Assembly: GCF_004217615.1 (NCBI RefSeq)
Contig: NZ_SHLD01000001.1
Location: 6,138,001-6,202,000, forward strand
Direction: 5' to 3'
DNA length: 64,000 bases
From: Micromonospora kangleipakensis
Lineage (GTDB): Bacteria > Actinomycetota > Actinomycetes > Mycobacteriales > Micromonosporaceae
This document shows, piece after piece, positions 1-9,105 of the stretch. Position 1 is the first letter of the stretch, and the number at the start of each line of letters is the position of its first letter. A program made the translations under genes and the position numbers. The notes beneath the pieces were generated by a model. It ran no database searches. It had not been told where the DNA came from and worked only from the letters and a program-made list of their open reading frames with translations.

Positions 1-581
1 TGGATCAGCGCCAGGTCGAAGCCGGTCTTGGTGCCGTCGGCGTCCATCGAGTTCAGCAGGATCTCCCCCGCGCCCAGCTCCGCGCCGCGGCGCGCCCACT
101 CGACGGCGTCGATCCCGGTGCCCCGGCGACCGCCGTGGGTGGTCACCTCGAAGCCGCTCGGCGTGGTGCCGGCCGGCGCGCGTCGGACGTCGAGCGAGAG
201 CACCAGCACCTGGCGGCCGAACCGGTCGGCGATCTCGGCGATCAGCTCCGGTCGGGCGATCGCGGCGGTGTTCACGCCGACCTTGTCGGCGCCGGCGCGC
301 AGCAGCGTGTCGACGTCGGCGACCTGGCGTACGCCGCCGCCGACGGTCAGCGGGATGAACACCGACTCGGCGGTGCGGCGGACCACGTCGAGCATGGTCC
401 CCCGATCGCTGGCGGAGGCGGTGACGTCGAGGAAGGTCAACTCGTCCGCGCCGGCCCGGTCGTACGCCGCCGCGAGCTCCACCGGGTCGCCGGCGTCGCG
501 CAGGTCGAGGAAGTTGACCCCCTTGACCACCCGGCCGGCGTCCACGTCCAGACACGGGATCACCCGTACCGCCACCGTCAT
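1..581 (-). CDS. hisF: HisF, imidazole glycerol-phosphate synthase cyclase subunit (3' part cut off by window edge)
   Basis: Cyclase half of IGP synthase: it uses ammonia made by HisH to turn PRFAR into imidazole glycerol phosphate and AICAR in histidine biosynthesis (cytoplasm). The reverse strand from the ATG at 581 reads [16 protein letters not shown] with the N-terminal catalytic Asp at about residue 12, and later LSLDVRRA with the second catalytic Asp. About 193 of the usual ~255 residues are visible; the C-terminal third lies outside the window. It is separated from the rest of the his cluster by ohrR-ohr and an oxidoreductase, with a terminator hairpin and a -10-like TAGGCT directly upstream, so it probably has its own leaderless promoter. 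Identity is secure. Confidence 0.95.
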   Translation of the reverse strand, partial: MTVAVRVIPCLDVDAGRVVKGVNFLDLRDAGDPVELAAAYDRAGADELTFLDVTASASDRGTMLDVVRRTAESVFIPLTVGGGVRQVADVDTLLRAGADKVGVNTAAIARPELIAEIADRFGRQVLVLSLDVRRAPAGTTPSGFEVTTHGGRRGTGIDAVEWARRGAELGAGEILLNSMDADGTKTGFDLALI

Positions 582-587
582 GCCGCG

Positions 588-593
588 AGCCTA
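588..593 (-). promoter_or_regulatory. Candidate leaderless -10 box of hisF (TAGGCT)
   Basis: On the minus strand TAGGCT fits the actinobacterial TANNNT -10 pattern and is followed by only 6 nt before the hisF ATG, so transcription would start at or next to the start codon. No convincing -35 hexamer is seen. The call rests on position and pattern only. Confidence 0.45.
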
Positions 594-607
594 TCCAACG
601 CGAACGG

Positions 608-641
608 CACGGCGGCCGGCCCGACCGGGCCGACCGCCGTG
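608..641 (-). terminator. Hairpin terminator after the MDR oxidoreductase
   Basis: A 34-bp inverted repeat: outer arms CACGGCGG/CCGCCGTG, one mismatch, inner arms CGGCCC/GGGCCG, tiny loop. There is no U tract, as is common in actinobacteria. It lies 13 bp beyond the oxidoreductase stop and upstream of the hisF promoter. Confidence 0.6.
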
Positions 642-654
642 AACGAGTTCCGGG

Positions 655-1653
<999 letters not shown>

Positions 1654-1700
1654 CGGAGTTCGTCCTTTCGTACGCGAGGGGTCGGGGCTGTCGCCGGCGC

Positions 1701-2132
1701 TCAGGCCGACGCGGCCTCGCGGACGGTGAGGGCGACCTCGATGTTGCCACGGGTCGCGTTCGAGTACGGGCAGACCTGGTGGGCGGCCTCGACCAGCTGC
1801 TCGGCGGCGGCGCGCTCGACGGCGGGGAGGTCGACCACGAGGGCGACGGTCAGGCCGAAGCCACCGCTGCCGTTCGGGCCGATGCCGACCTCGGCCTCGA
1901 CGACCGAGCCGTTGACGTCGGCCTTGGCACGGCGGGCGACCAGCCGCAGCGCGGAGTGGAAGCAGGCCGCGTAGCCGGCGGCGAAGAGCTGCTCGGGGTT
2001 GGCCGCGCCACCGGCGCCGCCCATCTCCTTCGGGATCGCCAGGTCCAGCTCGAGCGTGCCGTCCGAGGTGCGGACGTGGCCGTCCCGGCCGTCACCGGTG
2101 GCGCGGGCGGAGGCGGTGTAGAGCACCTGCAT
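1701..2132 (-). CDS. ohr: Ohr, organic hydroperoxide resistance protein (OsmC/Ohr family)
   Basis: Thiol peroxidase that reduces organic and fatty-acid hydroperoxides. The 143-aa length is normal for Ohr. Both redox cysteines are present: Cys57 in GYAACFHSAL and Cys121 in HQVCPYSNATRGN, the family signature; NPEQLFAAGY precedes the first. The start ATG lies 1 nt after the ohrR stop and its AAGGAG ribosome site is inside the end of ohrR, so the two genes are translationally coupled. Expression should follow the OhrR operator at 2605-2618. The three-gene redox block it belongs to interrupts the histidine cluster. Confidence 0.95.
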   Translation of the reverse strand: MQVLYTASARATGDGRDGHVRTSDGTLELDLAIPKEMGGAGGAANPEQLFAAGYAACFHSALRLVARRAKADVNGSVVEAEVGIGPNGSGGFGLTVALVVDLPAVERAAAEQLVEAAHQVCPYSNATRGNIEVALTVREAASA

Positions 2133-2133
2133 G

Positions 2134-2601
2134 TCACTGCTCCTTCTGTCGGTGGATCGTCTCGGTGACCCGGGTGAGGGTGTCGCGCAGCCCGATCAGC
2201 TCGGCCTCGGTGAGCCCGGTGGCGCAGGCGATCCGCATCGGCACGTCCGCCATCCGCTGCCGCAGCTCCCGGCCCCGCTCGGTGAGGCCCACCTCCACCC
2301 GGCGCTCGTCGCGCGCCGAGCGGTTGCGGACCACCAGGCCCGCCGCCTCCAGGCGCTTGAGCAGCGGGGAGAGGGTGCCGGAGTCGAGCCGGAGCTGGGC
2401 GCCGAGCTCGGAGACCGTGGGGGCCTCGTCGCCGCGCTCCCAGAGCACCAGCAGCACCAGGTACTGCGGGTAGGTCAGCCCGTGCTCGTCGAGGATGGGC
2501 CGGTAGACGTCGGTGAGGGCGCGCGACGCCGCGTAGAGGGCGAAGCACACCTGCCGGCGCAGCACCAGATCATCGGTCACGTCCAATACCGTAGTGTCCA
2601 A
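2134..2601 (-). CDS. ohrR: OhrR, MarR-family peroxide-sensing repressor
   Basis: 155-aa winged-helix MarR-family regulator. A single cysteine near the N-terminus (Cys19 in RRQVCFALYAASRA) matches the peroxide-sensing cysteine of OhrR. The DNA-binding part reads TVSELGAQLRLDSGTLSPLLKRLEAAG followed in pieces by the wing ARDERRVEVGLT. Being immediately upstream of ohr supports OhrR rather than another MarR member. The start is taken as TTG at 2601; an in-frame GTG at 2580 is a weaker alternative. A 14-bp palindrome begins 4 nt upstream of this start, suggesting autoregulation of a bicistronic ohrR-ohr operon: oxidation of the cysteine would release DNA and derepress both genes. Confidence 0.92.
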   Translation of the reverse strand: MDTTVLDVTDDLVLRRQVCFALYAASRALTDVYRPILDEHGLTYPQYLVLLVLWERGDEAPTVSELGAQLRLDSGTLSPLLKRLEAAGLVVRNRSARDERRVEVGLTERGRELRQRMADVPMRIACATGLTEAELIGLRDTLTRVTETIHRQKEQ

Positions 2602-2604
2602 TCA

Positions 2605-2618
2605 AGTTGTGCACAACT
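2605..2618. promoter_or_regulatory. Likely OhrR operator (perfect 14-bp palindrome)
   Basis: AGTTGTGCACAACT is identical to its own reverse complement and lies immediately before the ohrR start codon. Position and symmetry fit a MarR-family operator controlling ohrR-ohr. Assignment to OhrR is by location; no binding evidence is available here. Confidence 0.65.
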
Positions 2619-2672
2619 GATCTGGATGCGGTGTGACCGCGCCCACCCGCGTCCCGGACGGGTCGGCGGGGG

Positions 2673-3086
2673 TCAGCGGTCGCCGAGCCAGGCCTCCAGC
2701 TCGACCTCCACCAGGTGCTCCGGGTCGATCAGCCCGGCCACCACCACCATCGTCGCGGCCGGGCGGACCGCCCCGAAGACCGCGTTGTGCGCCCGGCCCA
2801 CCTCGTCGGCGTAGCTCCGGTCGGTCACGTACATCCGGGTCCGGACCACGTCAGCCAGCTCCGCGCCCACCTCGGCCAGCGCGTCCAGGCCGATCCGCAA
2901 CGCCTGGGCAGTCTGCGCCGCGGCGTCCCCGACGTGCGCCACCCGCCCGTCGACCGTCGAGGTGCAGCCCGCCGTCCAGGCCAGGTTCCCGGCCCGGACC
3001 ACCCGCGAGTAGCCGAAGACGGCCTCCCACGGTCCGCCCGAGCCCAGCCGGGTGACGGCCGCGCCGTCCCCCGCGACGGCGGTCAC
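2673..3086 (-). CDS. RidA-family (YjgF/YER057c/UK114) protein
   Basis: 137-aa RidA-superfamily protein; RidA hydrolyses reactive enamine/imine intermediates released by PLP enzymes. Seen: [18 protein letters not shown], the [11 protein letters not shown] segment, and [15 protein letters not shown], where the conserved Arg of the active site is kept. The GTG start at 3086 overlaps the priA stop (GTGA), so it is translationally coupled to histidine biosynthesis. It may protect PLP enzymes, but the exact subfamily and substrate cannot be told from sequence alone. Confidence 0.85.
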   Translation of the reverse strand: MTAVAGDGAAVTRLGSGGPWEAVFGYSRVVRAGNLAWTAGCTSTVDGRVAHVGDAAAQTAQALRIGLDALAEVGAELADVVRTRMYVTDRSYADEVGRAHNAVFGAVRPAATMVVVAGLIDPEHLVEVELEAWLGDR

Positions 3087-3811
3087 CCGGCCGCCCGCAA
3101 CGTCTCCAGCGCCTCGCCGACCGTGAACGCGCCGGAGTAGATCGCCTTGCCGGTGATCACGCCCTCCACCCCGACGGGCTCCAGGCCGGCCAGGGCACGC
3201 AGGTCGTCGAGGGTGGAGACGCCGCCGGATGCGATCACCGGGGCGTCGGTGCGGGAGCAGACCCCGCGGAGCAGGTCCAGGTTCGGCCCGCGCATCGTGC
3301 CGTCCTTGGTGATGTCGGTAACCACGTACCGGGAGGCGCCGGCCTTGTCGAGCCGCTCCAGCACCTCGTACAGGTCACCGCCGTCGCGGGTCCAGCCCCG
3401 CGCCGAGAGGGTACGACCCCGCACGTCCAGCCCGATCGCCACCCGGTCGCCGTACTCGCCGCAGACCCGGTCGCACCACTCCGGGTCCTCCAGCGCTGCG
3501 GTGCCGATGTTGACCCGGGCCGCGCCGGTGCCCAGCGCCGCGTGCAGCGACTCGTCGTCCCGGATCCCGCCGGAGAGCTCGACCTTCACGTCGAGCTGCC
3601 GGACCACCTCGGCGAGCAGGTGCGCGTTGGTGCCCCGGCCGAACGCGGCGTCCAGGTCGACCAGGTGGATCCACTCCGCGCCGTCGGACTGCCAGGCCAG
3701 CGCGGCCTCCAGCGGGTCCCCGTAGGTGGTCTCGCTGCCGGCGGCGCCCTGCACGAGCCGGACGGCCTGGCCGTCGGCGACGTCCACGGCGGGCAACAGG
3801 ATGAGGCTCAA
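3083..3811 (-). CDS. priA: PriA, bifunctional HisA/TrpF phosphoribosyl isomerase
   Basis: 242-aa (beta/alpha)8 isomerase. Actinobacterial PriA isomerises both ProFAR (histidine) and PRA (tryptophan). Seen: [18 protein letters not shown] with catalytic Asp10 and the phosphate-binding Arg18, [31 protein letters not shown] in pieces with the Arg and Trp used in dual-substrate binding, [14 protein letters not shown] with the second catalytic Asp, and the phosphate loop [12 protein letters not shown]. It lies between a small membrane protein and ridA in the his cluster. Dual specificity is inferred from the family and the GWTRDGG segment. Confidence 0.95.
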   Translation of the reverse strand: MSLILLPAVDVADGQAVRLVQGAAGSETTYGDPLEAALAWQSDGAEWIHLVDLDAAFGRGTNAHLLAEVVRQLDVKVELSGGIRDDESLHAALGTGAARVNIGTAALEDPEWCDRVCGEYGDRVAIGLDVRGRTLSARGWTRDGGDLYEVLERLDKAGASRYVVTDITKDGTMRGPNLDLLRGVCSRTDAPVIASGGVSTLDDLRALAGLEPVGVEGVITGKAIYSGAFTVGEALETLRAAG

Positions 3812-3827
3812 CGCTCTTCTCCTCGCA

Positions 3828-4151
3828 TCAGGTACGACGGTCCAAAGCGATCACCACGATCGCCGGCAGGACCAGCAGCAACAACACGACCAACGCCAGC
3901 CGCAGCGCCAGGTCGTCGACGAAATACCAGATCCCGCCCAGCGCCGCCCCGGTGAGCAGCACGATCGCGGCCCGCTCGCCCCGGGTGTGCCGGGCCAGCC
4001 GGCCGGTGCGGCCCCGCCGCACCTTCGGCGTCAGCCGGCGTACGACGGCGCGACGGCGCTCCCGGCGGGCTACCCGGCGGCGGCGGACGGCGCGTTCGGC
4101 CTCCACCTCGGCCTGGCGGGCCGCCCGGCGGCGGGCCCGCTCCTTGCTCAC
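3828..4151 (-). CDS. Small basic membrane protein between hisH and priA
   Basis: 107 aa. The first ~60 residues are extremely Arg-rich ([24 protein letters not shown]), followed by two closely spaced hydrophobic stretches ([18 protein letters not shown] and [19 protein letters not shown]) and a short basic tail. No catalytic motif and no known function. The GTG start at 4151 overlaps the stop of the repeat-encoded ORF (GTGA). Its start region, CCGGTGAGCAAGGAG, resembles the repeat's own CCGGTGAGCGCGAGGAG. Small hydrophobic genes in this part of the his operon are common in actinobacteria. Translation is well supported by its position and coding pattern. Confidence 0.75.
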   Translation of the reverse strand: MSKERARRRAARQAEVEAERAVRRRRVARRERRRAVVRRLTPKVRRGRTGRLARHTRGERAAIVLLTGAALGGIWYFVDDLALRLALVVLLLLVLPAIVVIALDRRT

Positions 4152-4330
4152 CGGCCCACCATCGTTCGCGACTGCGGGGCTCGCAGACCCGGCTCACTCC
4201 TCGCGCTCACCGGAGCCACCATGGTTCGCGACTGCGGGGCTCGCAGACCCGGCTCACTCCTCGCGCTCACCGGAGCCACCATGGTTCGCGACTGCGGGGC
4301 TCGCAGACCCGGCTCACTCCTCGCGCTCAC
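4148..4330 (-). repeat. Three tandem 60-bp repeats forming an in-frame 60-codon ORF that bridges hisH and the next gene
   Basis: Three nearly identical 60-bp units at 4151-4210, 4211-4270 and 4271-4330, with a 47-bp core at 4164, 4224 and 4284. A related core occurs at 5735-5781. On the minus strand the array is one open frame without internal stops: three copies of a 20-residue unit of the form (M/V)SARSEPGLRAPQSRTMVxx. Its GTG at 4330 overlaps the hisH stop, and its own TGA overlaps the GTG of the downstream gene. Each unit carries a small CTGCG/CGCAG stem and a GCGAGGAG stretch that resembles a ribosome site. Whether the peptide is made is unknown. Confidence 0.9.
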
Positions 4331-4950
4331 AGGGTGGCGAGCCAGTTGCGCAGCAGCGCGGCGCCGGTGTCGGCCGACTTCTCCGGGTGGAACTGGGCGG
4401 CCGACAACGGGCCCCGCTCCACGGCCGCCACGAAGTCGGTGCCGTGGTGCGCGGTGGTGACCTTCGCGCCCGCGGCGGCCAGCCCGGCCACGTCGTTCAC
4501 CCCGTACGAGTGGACGAAGTAGAACCGGCTGTCCGCGGGCAGACCGGCGAACAGCACCGAGCCCTCCGGCGCGCGCACCGTGTTCCAGCCCATGTGCGGC
4601 AGCCGCTCGGCGGGCAGCTTCGTCACCCCGCCGGGCAGCAGCCCGAGCCCCTTGGTCACCACGCCGTGCTCGTCACCGTGCTCGAAGAGCACCTGCATCC
4701 CCACGCAGATGCCGAGCACCGGCCGGCCGGCTCCCACCCGCTCGGCGATCACCGGACCGGCGCCGAGCGCCTCGATCCCCGCCATGCACGCGGCGAACGC
4801 GCCCACCCCCGGCACCACCAGGCCCTCCGCCTCGGCGGCGGCGGCCAGGTCGTCGGTCACCGTGACGTCCGCGCCGGCCCGCTCCAGGGCGCGCTCGGCC
4901 GAGCGCAGGTTGCCCGAGCCGTAGTCGAGCACCACGATCCGCTTGCTCAT
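4327..4950 (-). CDS. hisH: HisH, glutamine amidotransferase subunit of IGP synthase
   Basis: 207-aa class I glutaminase that supplies ammonia to HisF. Seen: VLDYGSGNLRS at the N-terminus, VVPGVGAF, the nucleophile Cys82 in GICVGMQVLFE, and the His/Glu pair (about 188/190) in AQFHPEKS. I take the ATG at 4950, which overlaps the stop of the upstream 52-aa gene (TGATG) and follows a GGGGAGG site; a TTG one codon earlier is possible. Its stop overlaps the first repeat unit. Its partner hisF is displaced to the far side of the ohr block. Confidence 0.96.
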   Translation of the reverse strand: MSKRIVVLDYGSGNLRSAERALERAGADVTVTDDLAAAAEAEGLVVPGVGAFAACMAGIEALGAGPVIAERVGAGRPVLGICVGMQVLFEHGDEHGVVTKGLGLLPGGVTKLPAERLPHMGWNTVRAPEGSVLFAGLPADSRFYFVHSYGVNDVAGLAAAGAKVTTAHHGTDFVAAVERGPLSAAQFHPEKSADTGAALLRNWLATL

Positions 4951-5108
4951 CAACCCTCCCCGGGCAGCAGCCAGAGCAGCCCGCCGACGGTGGCCAGCGC
5001 GGCCAGCACCCCGGTGACCACCACCGCGGCCCGCGCCGCGCCCTGCTTGTGCAACGACCAGGTCCCGCCGACCAGCACGCCGGCCAGAATCAACAGCACG
5101 GTCCCCAT
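4950..5108 (-). CDS. 52-aa hydrophobic membrane protein between hisB and hisH
   Basis: A tiny ORF: MGTVLLILAGVLVGGTWSL, then a short basic loop (HKQGAARAA), then a second hydrophobic span (VVVTGVLAALATVGGLLWLL). Two predicted membrane helices, no catalytic motif. Its ATG overlaps the hisB stop and its stop overlaps the hisH ATG, both in the TGATG arrangement, which strongly supports real coupled translation despite its size. Function unknown. Confidence 0.7.
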   Translation of the reverse strand: MGTVLLILAGVLVGGTWSLHKQGAARAAVVVTGVLAALATVGGLLWLLPGEG

Positions 5109-5719
5109 CAGAGCGCGCCCTTGGTGCTGGGGATCGCCCCGGCGTTGCGCGGGTCGATCGCGGTGGCCTCGCGCAGCGCCCGGGAGACCGCCTTGAACTG
5201 GGCCTCGACCACGTGGTGGGCGTCCGGGTGGCCGCCGGGCCGGGCCGCCCGCAGCACGTCCACGTGCAGGGTGATCCGGGCCGCCTGGCCGAACGACTCC
5301 CAGATGTGCCGGGTCATGCTGGTCGGGTAGACCGGCCCGATGTACGGCGCGAGCGCCGGCTCGTCGTGCAGCACGTACGGCCGGCCGGAGAGGTCGACGG
5401 CGGCCCGGACCAGGACCTCGTCCATCGGGACGGTGGCCGAGCCGTACCGCCGGATGCCGGCCTTGTCGCCCAGCGCCTGGTCGAACGCGGCGCCCAGGGC
5501 TAGCGCGGTGTCCTCCATGGTGTGGTGGGCGTCGATCTCCAGGTCGCCGACGGTGCGCACGGTCAGGTCGAAGCCTCCGTGCCGGGCGATCTGGTTCAGC
5601 ATGTGGTCGTAGAAGCCGACGCCGGTGCTGATCTCGGCCTGGCCGGTGCCGTCGAGGTCGATCTCGACGAGGACCTTGGTCTCCTTGGTGATCCGCTCGA
5701 TCCGGGCGGTGCGACTCAT
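5108..5719 (-). CDS. hisB: HisB, imidazoleglycerol-phosphate dehydratase
   Basis: 203-aa monofunctional IGP dehydratase (no HisN-type phosphatase domain), converting IGP to imidazole acetol phosphate. Seen: STGVGFYDHMLNQIARHGG and the two manganese-binding clusters DAHHTMEDTA and DAHHVVEAQFKA. The ATG at 5719 is chosen because AAAGG precedes it at good distance and MSRTARIERIT is a typical N-terminus; an in-frame TTG three codons upstream is possible. The start codon overlaps the stop of a short ORF encoded by the single repeat copy at 5716-5781. Confidence 0.96.
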   Translation of the reverse strand: MSRTARIERITKETKVLVEIDLDGTGQAEISTGVGFYDHMLNQIARHGGFDLTVRTVGDLEIDAHHTMEDTALALGAAFDQALGDKAGIRRYGSATVPMDEVLVRAAVDLSGRPYVLHDEPALAPYIGPVYPTSMTRHIWESFGQAARITLHVDVLRAARPGGHPDAHHVVEAQFKAVSRALREATAIDPRNAGAIPSTKGAL

Positions 5720-5781
5720 GCTGGGCAACCTTTCGTTCGCGACTGCGGGGCTCGCAAGAGCGGCTCACTCCTCGCGCCCAC
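5716..5781 (-). repeat. Single copy of the 47-bp his-cluster repeat, encoding a 21-residue micro-ORF between hisC and hisB
   Basis: Core at 5735-5781. It matches the hisH array except for a central hexamer and one base near the start. On the minus strand GTG at 5781 opens the frame [16 protein letters not shown], which ends in a TGA overlapping the hisB ATG (ATGA). It is the same frame as in the hisH array. The hisC stop TGA lies inside the repeat in another frame. The layout (frame begins inside the upstream gene end, ends on the downstream start codon) is the same as at 4148-4330. Confidence 0.85.
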
Positions 5782-6850
5782 GGACCTTCTCCATCGCGGA
5801 AAGGAAGGCGTCGGTCTCGGCGGGGGTGCCGGCGGTGACCCGCAGCCAGCCGGGCAGGCCGACGTCGCGGACCAGCACGCCGGCGTCGAGCAGGGTGCAC
5901 CAGGCGGCGGCCTGGTCGCCGCCCACCTCGAAGAGCACGAAGTTGGCGTCGCTGTCGGCGACCCGGTGGCCCCGGGCGCGCAGCTCGCCGACGATCCGGT
6001 CGCGCTGCGCCATGATCGCGGCGACCGTGCCGAGCAGGGCGTCCCGGTTCGCCAGCGCCGCCCGGGCCGCGGCCTGGGTGAGCGCGGAGAGGTGGTACGG
6101 CAGCCGGACGAGCTGCACCGCCTGCACCACGGCCGGGTCGGCGGCCAGGTAGCCCAGCCGCCCGCCGGCGAAGCCGAACGCCTTGCTCATCGTCCGGGCC
6201 ACCACCAGCCGGGGGTGGCCGGACAGCACCGCCAGGGCGCTGACCGTGCCGGGGCGGGCGAACTCGGCGTACGCCTCGTCCACCACCACCATGCCGGGCG
6301 CCTCGTCGAGCACCGCCGCGACCACCGCCGGGTCGAGGGCGGTGCCGGTCGGGTTGTTCGGCGAGCAGAGGAAGACCACATCCGGGCGGTGCTCGCGGAC
6401 CTGGGCCACCGCGTCGGCGGCGGTCAACCCGAAGTCGGCGCCGCGCGCGGCCGGGATCCAGCCGGTGCCGGTGCCGAGCGCCAGCAGCGGGTGCATCGAG
6501 TACGCCGGGGTGAAGCCGAGCGCGGTCCGCCCGGGGCCGCCGAACGCCTGGAGCAGCTGCTGCTGGATCTCGTTGGACCCGTTGGCCGCCCAGACCTGGT
6601 CGACGGTGAGCCCGTGGCCCAGGTAGCAGGCCAGGTCGGCGCGGAGCGCCACGGCGTCCCGGTCCGGGTAGCGGTTGAGGTCGCGCAGCTCGGCCGCGAG
6701 GGCCTTGCCGATCGCGTCCACCACCGGCTCGGGCACCGGGTAGGAGTTCTCGTTGGTGTTCAGCCGCACCGGCACGTCGAGCTGCGGCGCCCCGTACGGC
6801 TTCAGCCCGCGCAGGTCGTCGCGGAGCGGCAGGTCGTCCAGCGTCGTCAC
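5765..6850 (-). CDS. hisC: HisC, histidinol-phosphate aminotransferase
   Basis: 361-aa fold-type I PLP aminotransferase. Seen: [12 protein letters not shown] near residue 30, [31 protein letters not shown], the PLP lysine (about 223) in [15 protein letters not shown], and the C-terminal Arg in WLRVTAGTP. The GTG at 6850 is chosen because it overlaps the hisD stop (GTGA); a much longer upstream open frame is antisense noise in hisD. The last codons and stop lie inside the repeat element, so the repeat has become the 3' end of the gene (ending VRGREE). Confidence 0.95.
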   Translation of the reverse strand: MTTLDDLPLRDDLRGLKPYGAPQLDVPVRLNTNENSYPVPEPVVDAIGKALAAELRDLNRYPDRDAVALRADLACYLGHGLTVDQVWAANGSNEIQQQLLQAFGGPGRTALGFTPAYSMHPLLALGTGTGWIPAARGADFGLTAADAVAQVREHRPDVVFLCSPNNPTGTALDPAVVAAVLDEAPGMVVVDEAYAEFARPGTVSALAVLSGHPRLVVARTMSKAFGFAGGRLGYLAADPAVVQAVQLVRLPYHLSALTQAAARAALANRDALLGTVAAIMAQRDRIVGELRARGHRVADSDANFVLFEVGGDQAAAWCTLLDAGVLVRDVGLPGWLRVTAGTPAETDAFLSAMEKVRGREE

Positions 6851-8169
6851 GAGCCCTCCTCGGCGAAGCGGGCGCTGACCGCCTGGCCGTGCGCCGGCAG
6901 GTCCTCCACGGTCGCCAGGGTGACCACGTGCGGGGCGACGTCGCGCAGCGCGTCCCGGGTGTACTCCACCAGGTGGACGCCGCGCAGGAAGGACTGCACC
7001 GAAAGGCCGGAGGAGTGCCGGGCGCAGCCGCCGGTGGGCAGCACGTGGTTGGAGCCGGCGCAGTAGTCGCCGAGCGACACCGGCGACCAGGCGCCGACGA
7101 AGATCGCCCCGGCGTTGCGCACCCGCAGCGCCCACTCCCGGGCGTTCTCGGTCTGGATCTCCAGGTGCTCGGCCGCGTACGCGTCGACCACCCGCAGCCC
7201 GTCCGCCAGGTCGTCGACCAGGACGACGCCGCTCTGCTCGCCGGTGAGCGCCGTGGTGACCCGCTCGACGTGCTTGGTGGCCGGCACCTGCCGGGCCAGC
7301 TCCCGCTCGACCGCGTCGGCGAGGGCGACCGACGGGGTGACCAGCACGCTGGCGGCCAGGGGGTCGTGCTCGGCCTGGCTGATCAGGTCGGTGGCGACGT
7401 GCGCCGGGTCGGCGGTGTCGTCGGCGAGGATGGCGATCTCGGTCGGGCCGGCCTCGGCGTCGATGCCGACCACGCCCCGCAGCAGCCGCTTCGCGGCGGT
7501 CACCCAGATGTTGCCCGGGCCGGTGATCATGTCGACCGGCTCGCAGCGCTCCGCGCCGTCCGGGTCCACGGTCGCGCCGTAGGCGAGCATCGCCACCGCC
7601 TGGGCGCCCCCGACGGCGTAGACCTCGTCGACGCCGAGCAGCGCGCAGGCCGCGAGGACCCGCTGGTCGGGCAGGCCGCCGTTGTCCCGCTGCGGCGGGC
7701 TGACCACCACCAGGGAGCGGACCCCGGCCGCCTGGGCGGGGACCACGTTCATCACCACGGTCGACGGGTACATCGCCAGGCCGCCGGGGACGTACAGGCC
7801 GACCCGGTCGACCGGCACCCAGCGCTCGGTCACCGTGCCGCCGGGCACCACCTGGGTGGTGTGGTCGGTGCGCCGCTGGTCGGCGTGGACCTTGCGGGCC
7901 CGGGTGATCGACTCCAGCAGCGCGGCGCGGACCCGCGGGTCGAGGGTCCCCTCGGCCTCCTTGATCGCCTCGGCGTGCACCCGCAGGCGCTCCGGCGAGA
8001 TGCCGTCGAACCGCTCGCTCGCCTCCCGGATCGCCGGGTAACCATGCTCCCCGACCGCCTCCACCAGCGGGCGGATCCGCTCGACGGCCACCGACACGTC
8101 GAGCTGGGCACGGGGCAGCAGGCGGCGTGGGTCACGGACCCCGCCGCGCAGGTCGATCCGATTCAACAC
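6847..8169 (-). CDS. hisD: HisD, histidinol dehydrogenase
   Basis: 440-aa NAD-dependent enzyme catalysing the last two steps to L-histidine. Seen: [48 protein letters not shown], the zinc ligands in LISQAEHDP, the catalytic AAEHLEI segment, and [15 protein letters not shown]. It is the first gene of the his operon. The GTG at 8169 follows a TAGACT -10-like box by 7 nt, suggesting a leaderless start; a longer open frame reaching beyond 8170 has no HisD-like sequence and is rejected. Confidence 0.96.
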   Translation of the reverse strand: MLNRIDLRGGVRDPRRLLPRAQLDVSVAVERIRPLVEAVGEHGYPAIREASERFDGISPERLRVHAEAIKEAEGTLDPRVRAALLESITRARKVHADQRRTDHTTQVVPGGTVTERWVPVDRVGLYVPGGLAMYPSTVVMNVVPAQAAGVRSLVVVSPPQRDNGGLPDQRVLAACALLGVDEVYAVGGAQAVAMLAYGATVDPDGAERCEPVDMITGPGNIWVTAAKRLLRGVVGIDAEAGPTEIAILADDTADPAHVATDLISQAEHDPLAASVLVTPSVALADAVERELARQVPATKHVERVTTALTGEQSGVVLVDDLADGLRVVDAYAAEHLEIQTENAREWALRVRNAGAIFVGAWSPVSLGDYCAGSNHVLPTGGCARHSSGLSVQSFLRGVHLVEYTRDALRDVAPHVVTLATVEDLPAHGQAVSARFAEEGS

Positions 8170-8176
8170 CCTTGCG

Positions 8177-8182
8177 AGTCTA
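8177..8182 (-). promoter_or_regulatory. Candidate -10 box of the his operon (TAGACT)
   Basis: TAGACT on the minus strand, 7 nt before the hisD GTG, so the mRNA would be leaderless or nearly so. The same hexamer at the same spacing precedes the leuS leader peptide. No clear -35. I found no histidine-rich leader peptide, terminator or T-box-like region in 8170-8400. Confidence 0.5.
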
Positions 8183-8365
8183 GGCGGCCCGTCCGGAGCC
8201 GACCCGCGCCGCCCGTACGCCGGGACGGTGAGCCGGGACACGCTGACGGGTCTCGATCGAACTGATGCGATGCCGATGAACGCCGCCGCGTTGCCCGCCG
8301 TTGGCAAAGCGTCGTACGGGGATGTTGACTGCGGGCGAGGATCCACAACACCCACCGGACACCCG

Positions 8366-8394
8366 GTGAAAGTCAGTGGAAACCGCACTACGCT
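8366..8394 (+). promoter_or_regulatory. Promoter of the LON-domain gene
   Basis: GTGAAA at 8366-8371 and TACGCT at 8389-8394 with a 17-bp spacer. The -10 ends 6 nt before the GTG start at 8401, and no ribosome site is visible, so the transcript is probably leaderless. Confidence 0.5.
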
Positions 8395-8400
8395 CGACGC

Positions 8401-9105
8401 GTGACTGCGCGGCTGCCGGTGTTTCCGCTCGGAACGGTGCTCTTCCCGGGGCTGGTGCTGCCGCTGCACATATTCGAGGAGCGCTACCGGGAGCTGGTGC
8501 GCCACCTGGTCGGGCTGCCCGAGGGGGCGCCGCGCGAGTTCGGCGTGGTGGCGATCCGGGCCGGCTGGGAGGTCGCCCCGGCCGGGCCGCCCGGGCGGCC
8601 GACGCCCGGCGGCGGGGACGTGACGCTGCACGAGGTGGGCTGCACCGCCGAGCTGCGGCAGGTCACCGAGCTGGCCGACGGCGGTTTCGACATCGTCACC
8701 GTCGGCCGGCGGCGGTTCCGGATCGCCGACGTCGACGACCGCTCGGCGCCGTACCTCACCGCCGAGGTGGAGTGGCTGCCCGAGCCGACCGGCACGGACG
8801 AGGTCGCCGACCTGCTCGCCGCCCGGGTGATCTCGGTCTTCCGGCAGTACCTGGGGCTGATCCGGCCGGACCCGGAGGAGATCTCCGAGCAGCTGCCGGA
8901 GGACCCGACCGTGCTGTCGCACCTGGTCGCGGCCACCGCCGCGCTGACCGTCGCCGACCGCCAGCGGCTGCTCGCCATCGACGACACCGCCGGCCGGCTC
9001 CGCGCCGAGCTGCGGCTGCTCAACCGCGAGGCGGCTCTGCTGCGTCAGGTCCGGGCGGTTCCGGTGCCGCTGAGCGAGCTGGCCGGTCCGCCGGCGCCGA
9101 ACTGA
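8401..9105 (+). CDS. LON peptidase N-terminal (substrate-binding) domain protein
   Basis: 234 aa, stand-alone LON substrate-binding domain without ATPase or protease parts. Seen: [20 protein letters not shown] in the first 25 residues and FEERYRELV, both hallmarks; [15 protein letters not shown] and [21 protein letters not shown] later. In other bacteria such proteins are of unclear function; binding of unfolded segments is inferred from the Lon domain. It is divergent from hisD and its last 86 bp overlap the 3' end of the convergent membrane-protein gene. Confidence 0.88.
   Translation: MTARLPVFPLGTVLFPGLVLPLHIFEERYRELVRHLVGLPEGAPREFGVVAIRAGWEVAPAGPPGRPTPGGGDVTLHEVGCTAELRQVTELADGGFDIVTVGRRRFRIADVDDRSAPYLTAEVEWLPEPTGTDEVADLLAARVISVFRQYLGLIRPDPEEISEQLPEDPTVLSHLVAATAALTVADRQRLLAIDDTAGRLRAELRLLNREAALLRQVRAVPVPLSELAGPPAPN

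Noticed and set aside
4148..4330. Possible CRISPR array
   Set aside because: The repeats are contiguous 60-bp tandem units without variable spacers and no cas gene is near; treated as a tandem repeat.
8170..8400. Histidine attenuator or T-box in front of hisD
   Set aside because: No run of His codons, no T-box-like sequence and no terminator with U tract; only a leaderless -10 box is visible.
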